A stretch of 5,733 nucleotides of DNA from an uncultured Brevinema sp. (GTDB lineage: Bacteria > Spirochaetota > Brevinematia > Brevinematales > Brevinemataceae): positions 1 to 5,733 of the forward strand of contig CAMQSH010000124.1 of the NCBI GenBank assembly GCA_947036575.1. Reading direction: 5' to 3'. Each line of letters starts with the position of its first letter. Positions within the stretch are counted from its first letter, which is position 1. Under the pieces are notes generated by a model. It made no database searches. It was given only the letters and a program-made list of their open reading frames with translations, and was not told where the DNA came from. Made by a program: the position numbers and the translations under genes. Below are positions 1 to 4,769 of this stretch, piece by piece.

Positions 1-1
1 G

Positions 2-104
2 GGAATTCGAAGTCAACTTGCAAGCACATAGGTATATCCAAGATTCTCAAATAGAGTTGCACGAAGAGAATGTTACTCAACTTTTCAGTTGATTTTGTAA
101 CCAT
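2..104 (-). CDS. Possible start of a leftward gene below a consensus promoter (partial)
   Basis: An ATG at 104-102 opens a minus-strand frame that stays open to the left edge (at least 34 codons, beginning MVTKSTEKLS). It is the only open leftward frame below the strong promoter at 235-207, which would give a leader of about 95 nt. Against it, the only purine-rich run before the ATG (AAGG) is a single base away, too close for a normal ribosome site. The peptide also has no recognisable motif. The promoter could equally make a non-coding or antisense RNA, or a gene that starts beyond the edge. Confidence 0.2.
   Translation of the reverse strand, partial: MVTKSTEKLSNILFVQLYLRILDIPMCLQVDFEF
3..92 (+). 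CDS. Possible C-terminal end of an unidentified protein (partial at left edge)
   Basis: A plus-strand frame is open from the left edge and ends at a TGA at 90-92, giving about 29 residues. The tail is hydrophilic and charged, ending in HEENVTQLFS. Guanine-first codons are somewhat commoner here than in the antisense frame, which weakly favours coding on this strand. I do not recognise the family. If real, it would converge on the minus-strand operon that ends at 245. It overlaps, codon for codon, the minus-strand partial frame at 104-2, so at most one of the two is likely genuine. The fragment is too short to settle this. Confidence 0.25.
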   Translation, partial: EFEVNLQAHRYIQDSQIELHEENVTQLFS

Positions 105-160
105 ACCTTGATAAGAACTATATTAAAGACTAATTCTTTAAATGTCGAATTCCAGTTTGC

Positions 161-193
161 TGTACACAGTTTGTACACTATCTGTACACAGTT
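161..193. repeat. Three tandem 11-bp repeats with a TGTACAC core
   Basis: TGTACACAGTT (161-171), TGTACACTATC (172-182) and TGTACACAGTT (183-193) follow each other without gaps, so each palindromic TGTACA core sits one helical turn from the next on the same face of the DNA. Copies 1 and 3 are identical. They lie just downstream of the predicted start site of the leftward promoter at 235-207. That is the usual place for a repressor operator or a cooperative binding array (inference). There are too few copies, and no spacers, for a CRISPR array. Confidence 0.75.
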
Positions 194-206
194 ATTTTAT
201 ACTATT

Positions 207-235
207 ATTATAGCACTAAAACCTGTATTTGTCAA
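207..235 (-). promoter_or_regulatory. Consensus sigma-70-type promoter with extended -10, reading left
   Basis: On the minus strand the -35 box is TTGACA (235-230), the spacer is exactly 17 bp, and the -10 box is TATAAT (212-207). It is preceded by TGC, which makes an extended -10. All 12 hexamer bases match the consensus. Transcription should begin near 200 and run left, through the 11-bp repeats, away from the operon that ends at 245. The promoter starts only about 10 bp past that operon's last stop codon. Confidence 0.8.
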
Positions 236-240
236 GGTTT
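219..240. repeat. Inverted repeat AAACCT/AGGTTT around the -35 box
   Basis: AAACCT (219-224) and AGGTTT (235-240) form a 6-bp inverted repeat around a 10-nt loop that holds most of the TTGACA -35 box of the leftward promoter. It could be an operator. As RNA it would be a weak A/U-rich hairpin 4 nt after the stop codon of the last operon gene, with only a short U run after it, so it is a poor terminator. No better terminator for the operon is visible before the left edge. Confidence 0.35.
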
Positions 241-244
241 GTAG

Positions 245-1081
245 CTATTTAATTTGTGTGCTTATCCACTCTTTATATTTCCTCATGTTTTCGCGAATAT
301 CAGCACATTCTTTTGGGGAATATATTGTTGTACTATCGTGTGAAAGATCATTACGTTTTTTTAAAATATCAATTCGATATTCCTCATGTGTAAATAACCC
401 AGATATATTTTTTATTTCAAGAACTTTGTGAAATACTCTTGATATTTTATCAGAATCTAGCAATCTTTGTTCTAAACTTTGGTTTAGAACACTTTTAGAT
501 GTTTCTTTAATACCTTTAATTTTTTTATCTGTATTGTCTTGATATTCTGTTAATAATTTAAGACAATACTTATTAGTTGTTTCACAATCTATAGAATCTT
601 TTATAAAATTTTTCAGTATTAAATCATTATCAGCAACATAATTAATCAAATGATTACGCATGCTAGATGGTGTCTCAAAACGTACTATTGTTTTATCAAT
701 AAGCATCTGAAGTTTTTCAATCAACGAATCTCCATCTCTTGGAGCTGTATAGACACCCTCTAATGCAGAATTTTGCATTACTTCTTTTATCCTAGCAACA
801 CCATCTCCAGAATAAAATAAAACATCTGCTAAAATATCGTTTTCTCTAAAAAATTTAATAACATCAGTACCTGTTGAGCCATCATCCAATTTCAAATCTG
901 TTAAGATCAAATGAAAAGTATGTATTTGATCTTTTAAATTTTCTAATTGTGCAGTATTTGGAAAACATGTTATTTTTGGAGTGAAATGCCTATTGGTTAT
1001 TTTTTCCTCAACATCTGATTTTATACTGTTTAACCAGTCTTCATTATCTTCAAACCATAAAATATTAAATTCAATTCCCAT
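245..1081 (-). CDS. Receiver domain fused to a HEPN-like (R-x4-H) C-terminal domain; candidate effector
   Basis: Last gene of the operon, 278 aa, ending in TAG. Residues 1 to about 128 read as a response-regulator receiver: strand 1 NILWFEDN with acidic pair E11-D12, phospho-acceptor D62 in LILTDLKL, and the switch Ser S91 in VLFYSG. The usual Lys of the final K-P motif is missing: VYTAPRD has A113-P114 there. Residues about 135-278 are predicted helical and contain KKRNDLSHDS, where R243-N244 and H248 fit the R-x4-H motif of HEPN ribonucleases (family knowledge). There is no DNA-binding output domain, so this is unlikely to be a transcription factor. The ATG overlaps the ATPase gene by 11 nt and has GAGG 7 nt upstream, so the two are probably translationally coupled. 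Inference: phosphorylation or partner binding controls an RNA-cleaving toxin. The receiver call is firm. The HEPN call rests on one motif, the helical look and the context. Confidence 0.85.
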   Translation of the reverse strand: MGIEFNILWFEDNEDWLNSIKSDVEEKITNRHFTPKITCFPNTAQLENLKDQIHTFHLILTDLKLDDGSTGTDVIKFFRENDILADVLFYSGDGVARIKEVMQNSALEGVYTAPRDGDSLIEKLQMLIDKTIVRFETPSSMRNHLINYVADNDLILKNFIKDSIDCETTNKYCLKLLTEYQDNTDKKIKGIKETSKSVLNQSLEQRLLDSDKISRVFHKVLEIKNISGLFTHEEYRIDILKKRNDLSHDSTTIYSPKECADIRENMRKYKEWISTQIK

Positions 1082-3344
1082 ATTTAATCCTCATTTTAAT
1101 TGCAAATCCTTTTTCTCTATTTTCAACTTCTATTGTTCCATTAAGATCTTCCAGTGTTTTTTTTGCACTGGCAAGTCCTATACCTGTACCATCTGTTGTT
1201 GTAAATCCTAATTCAAAAATATCATTAGGATCAGTGATTGACTTATCTAACCCATGTCCGTCATCTATAAATGAAATTTCTACAAAGCCATCTATTTCTA
1301 AAAAGTCTATAGATATATTTTTAGCATGTGCTTTAATAGAGTTATTAATAATATTTTCAATCATCATATTAAATTTAATAAGATTGATTTCAAGACGATG
1401 ATCAAAATTTTTCTCTGTTGAAAATTGTATTTTTAATAAATTTCCAATCTTAGGCATATAAAAATCTGTAATATATTGACTAAGATAATCATAGATGTGT
1501 ACTGTTTGTATTTTTTTTGTAATATCATAGTCTGCTGAAAAAACAAAATTATATAAAGTGTTAATTTCTTTAGATAATCTGTGTATTGTAAATACCTGTT
1601 CATTTAATTTTTTATTAATAATATTTTCTTTTTTTAATATCTTGAGGATATGCTTGGTATTATTATTAATAGTGTGAGCAATATTATTTATTAAATGTAG
1701 TGACTCTATGGCATTATCATGAGTCGGTGTTTTAAGAACCTTCAAAAAATGTGCTTGTTTCTTAACTATATTAAATTCTTTTTCTGTTTGTTCTAGTTTC
1801 TCTGTAGTTTGATCCCTTTGTTGAACTAGTTCAAATCTTTCTTTCTCTAATGTCTGATTTTGTTTAATGAGTTTGTTTGCAAATGTTTCAAGTTTGGCAT
1901 TCATTGTATTTGGTAAATAACCATGGAGCTCTTCTATCATTTTACTTGTTGAATGGTCTTGTTGATGATGTATTATATCTAATAACTCGGTATTAGGTGT
2001 AATTGATAAAATATCTCCATTTTTTTGATAATCTACCATATATTTAACTAATTCTTGAGCAATATTTTTTGGTTGTAATTCATCTTGTCCACCCGCGTTA
2101 GTAGGATCACCCCATTTTATAAGATGAACCACATATTTTTCTAATACCTTATGAACATGACTCATATAAAATTTTTCTAATTCATCATATGTAGGAGTCC
2201 TAACAAATCCCCCATCTCGGCTAGAGGTCTCCCTAAAGTCAGTGTTTTCACCTATAATATTAATCTTACCCATTATTTCTCTCGTCCCAAGAAATCTATT
2301 ATATCCTTGGGATTTCCTACGATCAATAGCAAACATATCTTGCCCAGGTTCTCCATAAGGCATAATTCTAAATCCATTTTTGTATACAAAAATAGAACCA
2401 AAATCTATAGGACTTACTTCCATAATTTTTCTAAATTTTATTTTTGCAGATCTATTTAGATAATAAATCTCAGCATAGATGTTTTTTAGGTAAGGATGTG
2501 GATTTTTTTGTTCAATGGTAAATAAGGATATACCTCTATCATCCATCGAGGTAGTTATCTTCTCACCGTCTTCAGAGATTTTTACCGATATTTTAGTAGT
2601 TTTTAGATTTAATTCATCAAATATATAATTATTTATTTTTCCTATTATCTTGTTTTGTTCTTTTTGCTCTTTTTTATCTTTTTCCTCTTCTTCTTTACAA
2701 AAAATATAAATTTCAAAAACATCCTCTGACAAATTTGTTTCAACTCCAGCATGGGGAGAAATTAACTTGGCTAAAGCTTTTTTTAAATCCATAATTTGAA
2801 TTCTATCCCAAGATTCTCTTAATTCCGTAATGTGTAATTCTGTGCCTTGTTGAGCTAAATCATTAGTTTGTTTGTATTCTACAGGGATTTTAACAAATTC
2901 TTCCGTATCATCTTGCTCGAATTTGTCCCAATTTACATAAAGAACTTCATTACTAAGAGCATCTTTCTTTTTACTTTTTAACTCAAGGTGCTTTCCTAGT
3001 CTATCACAAGCAAACCTTCCTACTCCTTTAGCTCCAGCATAAGTTCTTTGGTGAGTAATTATATTGTCTATATGGGGTTGAGTAAGTCTATTTTTTTTTT
3101 CAGAATATGCTACAAAAAGCCATTTATTTTCCAAATCATCTTTACTCATCCCATAGCCATTATCAACTATTCGAATTGATGGAGCATCATTATAAATATT
3201 TTCAAAGGTAATATCAACACGGGTAGCACCTGCATCATAAGAATTTTTAACCAATTCAAAAATAGCTATGATTTTATTTGTAATTAATTCTCTGCCTATA
3301 ATGTTTTTTAAATTAGAACTTATTTTAAATAATAAATTTTCCAC
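1071..3344 (-). CDS. Double GHKL ATPase: MORC/Hsp90-like N-terminus plus histidine-kinase-like C-terminus
   Basis: 757 aa, second gene of the operon. The N-terminal ATPase (about 15-215) shows an N-box ELVKNSYDAGA (E30, N34, D37), G1 VDNGYGM (61-66) and G2 GAKGVGRFA (104-112), as in HATPase_c_3/MORC/Hsp90-type GHKL proteins. A middle region (about 215-410) carries the family's TSSRDGG segment (373-379). A Glu/Lys/Gln-rich coiled coil follows at about 485-535. A dimerisation-like helix then holds IAHTINN, resembling a kinase H-box, with H557 as candidate phospho-His. The C-terminal kinase-type ATPase has an N-box with E663 and N667/N668, G1 DDGHG (694-698), an F-box-like FELGFTTT (710-717) and G2 DGTGIGL (718-724). 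No membrane segment is seen, so it is cytoplasmic. The start is GTG, overlapping the methyltransferase stop (TAGTG) with GGAGA 7 nt upstream. Likely role (inference): sensor/transducer for the receiver protein. An A10 run at residues 82-85 could slip. Confidence 0.88.
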   Translation of the reverse strand: MENLLFKISSNLKNIIGRELITNKIIAIFELVKNSYDAGATRVDITFENIYNDAPSIRIVDNGYGMSKDDLENKWLFVAYSEKKNRLTQPHIDNIITHQRTYAGAKGVGRFACDRLGKHLELKSKKKDALSNEVLYVNWDKFEQDDTEEFVKIPVEYKQTNDLAQQGTELHITELRESWDRIQIMDLKKALAKLISPHAGVETNLSEDVFEIYIFCKEEEEKDKKEQKEQNKIIGKINNYIFDELNLKTTKISVKISEDGEKITTSMDDRGISLFTIEQKNPHPYLKNIYAEIYYLNRSAKIKFRKIMEVSPIDFGSIFVYKNGFRIMPYGEPGQDMFAIDRRKSQGYNRFLGTREIMGKINIIGENTDFRETSSRDGGFVRTPTYDELEKFYMSHVHKVLEKYVVHLIKWGDPTNAGGQDELQPKNIAQELVKYMVDYQKNGDILSITPNTELLDIIHHQQDHSTSKMIEELHGYLPNTMNAKLETFANKLIKQNQTLEKERFELVQQRDQTTEKLEQTEKEFNIVKKQAHFLKVLKTPTHDNAIESLHLINNIAHTINNNTKHILKILKKENIINKKLNEQVFTIHRLSKEINTLYNFVFSADYDITKKIQTVHIYDYLSQYITDFYMPKIGNLLKIQFSTEKNFDHRLEINLIKFNMMIENIINNSIKAHAKNISIDFLEIDGFVEISFIDDGHGLDKSITDPNDIFELGFTTTDGTGIGLASAKKTLEDLNGTIEVENREKGFAIKMRIKYGN
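1089..1092 (-). promoter_or_regulatory. Ribosome binding site for the receiver-HEPN gene
   Basis: GAGG lies 7 nt upstream of the ATG at 1081-1079, inside the last codons of the ATPase gene. It supports this start and indicates translation coupled to the upstream gene. Confidence 0.75.
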
Positions 3345-4543
3345 TATTCTGTCTCCATAAATTTAATTAATGCAAGTCCTACTTGTTCTGCAAATAAAGG
3401 AGGGATTGCATTTCCTACTTGAGTATATCTAGGAACATCTACTTTCCTCAAAGTACCTCCAGTCGTATACTTTCCTTTGAAATGATACCAATCAGGAAAA
3501 GATTGTATACGAGCAGACTCTCTTACTGTTAATACTCTGGGTTCTATATAATGTAGATAGTCATCTGGATGAGAGGTAATTGTATTACAAGGATTATCTG
3601 GAGTTAAGATAGTTATTCCTCTTCGCTTAAATCCTTCTATATCTACATTTTTTGTAGATAAACGTTTTCCATGAGTACATTCACTATAGATTTTTTTAAA
3701 TAATTGTACAGTTTCTACTCTATGTTTAGTAAATCTATGGCTATTTGGTATACTTGTATCTTTTGAACCTTTTCTCATTAATTTTTGATAATTTGATGTG
3801 ATTTCACCACAATATCCTGATAAAAATCCCTTACTATCAGGGCATTCAACAGATTGATTGTTTTGTAATAAGTCTCCTATAGCATCATGAACAAAATTAT
3901 ATGGAGAAATGTTTTTCATTTTAAAGAAGTCTTCTTTTTGGGCATTTAATATATCAAAAAATATAGAAGATTTTTGTTTTAATGATCCAATAAGGATAAA
4001 TCTCTTTCTTTTTTGAGGAATTCCATATTCAGATAAGTCTAAAACTTTAGAAGAAATATCATATCCTATTTTTCTTAACTCTTCAATAATATATGTAGAC
4101 ATTGGTAAAGTTTTTTGTTTATTCTCTTGAATAAATCCAACTGTAAACCCTTGCACATTCTCAAAAAATAAATATAAAGGTTTAACAAGCTTAATAAATT
4201 CTATATATGAATAAACTAATTGATTTCTAAAATCACTTTGGTTACGCTGACCAGCCATAGAAAACCCTTGACATGGAGGTCCTCCAACAACTAGTGGAAT
4301 AGAAGTGGATATAGCTTTTAATTCATTTTGGTACTGTTGTAACACTGTATTGATATCATGATTTTGAATAGGTAGCCAATCTGCCCATTCAAAATGTTTT
4401 TTATTATGAATAAGATTGTGTTGTAGTGTTTCAAAAGCATCTGTGTTTTTTTCAATGGCAAAAACACCTTTCCAACCAGAATTATATAATCCTAAAGATA
4501 ATCCACCACATCCTGCAAATATATCAATATATTGATATTTCAT
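3344..4543 (-). CDS. DNA (cytosine-5)-methyltransferase
   Basis: 399 aa, first gene of the operon. It transfers a methyl group from S-adenosylmethionine to C5 of cytosine within a short DNA target. All key C5-methylase motifs are in order: motif I DIFAGCGGLSLG (7-18, AdoMet binding), IV GGPPCQGFS (87-95, catalytic C91), VI ENV (128-130), VIII QKRKR (177-181), IX around LTVRESARIQSFPD (338-351) and X QVGNAIPP (375-382). Residues about 185-330 form the target-recognition part; the recognised site cannot be read from the sequence. Length is typical for a complete single-specificity enzyme. The ATG has AAGGG 6 nt upstream. The TAG stop shares its G with the GTG start of the next gene. No cognate endonuclease or Vsr gene is adjacent, and the gene is fused operonically to ATPase and receiver genes, so its role is probably self-marking in a defence system rather than in a simple type II pair (inference). 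Confidence 0.95.
   Translation of the reverse strand: MKYQYIDIFAGCGGLSLGLYNSGWKGVFAIEKNTDAFETLQHNLIHNKKHFEWADWLPIQNHDINTVLQQYQNELKAISTSIPLVVGGPPCQGFSMAGQRNQSDFRNQLVYSYIEFIKLVKPLYLFFENVQGFTVGFIQENKQKTLPMSTYIIEELRKIGYDISSKVLDLSEYGIPQKRKRFILIGSLKQKSSIFFDILNAQKEDFFKMKNISPYNFVHDAIGDLLQNNQSVECPDSKGFLSGYCGEITSNYQKLMRKGSKDTSIPNSHRFTKHRVETVQLFKKIYSECTHGKRLSTKNVDIEGFKRRGITILTPDNPCNTITSHPDDYLHYIEPRVLTVRESARIQSFPDWYHFKGKYTTGGTLRKVDVPRYTQVGNAIPPLFAEQVGLALIKFMETE
3352..3356 (-). promoter_or_regulatory. Ribosome binding site for the double-ATPase gene (GTG start)
   Basis: GGAGA lies 7 nt upstream of the GTG at 3344-3342, within the final codons of the methyltransferase gene. No in-frame ATG competes nearby. 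The stop and start overlap as TAGTG, an arrangement for terminating ribosomes to restart. Confidence 0.75.
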
Positions 4544-4549
4544 ATATCA

Positions 4550-4554
4550 CCCTT
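4550..4554 (-). promoter_or_regulatory. Ribosome binding site for the methyltransferase gene
   Basis: AAGGG, continuing as AAGGGTG, sits 6 nt before the ATG at 4543-4541. It fixes the start immediately ahead of motif I. Confidence 0.75.
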
Positions 4555-4577
4555 AATTATTTTGTTGATTTAAATAT

Positions 4578-4607
4578 ATTATATACATATTTACAGTTTA
4601 ATATCCA
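4578..4607 (-). promoter_or_regulatory. Candidate promoter of the three-gene operon
   Basis: On the minus strand, TATAAT (4583-4578) is preceded after 18 bp by TGGATA (4607-4602), which matches the -35 consensus at 4 of 6 positions. Transcription from about 4571 would give a leader of about 28 nt before the methyltransferase ATG. An imperfect palindrome (4572-4592, arms AAATAT/ATATTT) covers the -10 box and could be an operator. The region is so AT-rich that such matches arise easily. The rest of 4544-4692 shows no gene. Confidence 0.4.
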
Positions 4608-4692
4608 CTATTTTTAAGATTATTCTATAAAAACTCTATAGTCTTATGGTTATGTTATAAATTTTTAATTTTACTTTGTTATATCCTATAGA

Positions 4693-4769
4693 ACAAAAAA
4701 AAGCCCACACCCATACGGGTGCGAGCGGTGACTGCCACTAAATCTTAGTGATGGGCTTTTATTTTTTGT
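4693..4769. terminator. GC-rich branched hairpin, bidirectional terminator
   Basis: Outer stem AAAAGCCCA (4699-4707) pairs with TGGGCTTTT (4752-4760). Inside it are two hairpins: CACCC/GGGTG (4708-4721, loop ATAC) and CACTAA/TTAGTG (4736-4750, loop ATC), separated by 14 nt. Runs of A before and T after mean either strand's RNA ends in a U-tract. It lies directly after the recombinase stop (4770) and before the operon promoter, so it would terminate the recombinase transcript and insulate the operon. The paired block is about 57% G+C in DNA that is otherwise about 30%. It could also be a structured RNA or a recombination-related site. Confidence 0.75.

Noticed and set aside
161..193. CRISPR array
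   Set aside because: Repeats are only 11 bp, directly abutting, three copies, with no spacers.
108..431. Plus-strand open frame of 107 codons
   Set aside because: It lies mostly opposite the receiver-HEPN gene, starts in the promoter/repeat region, has no ribosome site, and its Phe/Ile/Cys/Ser-rich product is typical of an antisense shadow.
1148..1173. Inverted repeat CCAGTG/CACTGG with a T8 loop
   Set aside because: It lies inside the coding sequence for the conserved kinase-type G2 region of the ATPase, is short, and is explained by the codons there. No regulatory role is supported.
981..1211. Plus-strand open frame of 76 codons
   Set aside because: Fully antisense to the well-supported ATPase and receiver genes, with low-complexity Ser/Phe/Cys composition.
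245..4543. Known Detocs system or an ordinary type II restriction-modification pair
   Set aside because: The kinase-like protein has an N-terminal MORC-like ATPase instead of the expected Detocs sensor, the receiver carries a HEPN-like and not a phosphorylase effector, a methylase is included, and no endonuclease gene is present.
4426..4617. Plus-strand open frame of 63 codons
   Set aside because: Antisense to the methyltransferase start and its promoter, with AT-driven Ile/Tyr/Leu composition and no motif.
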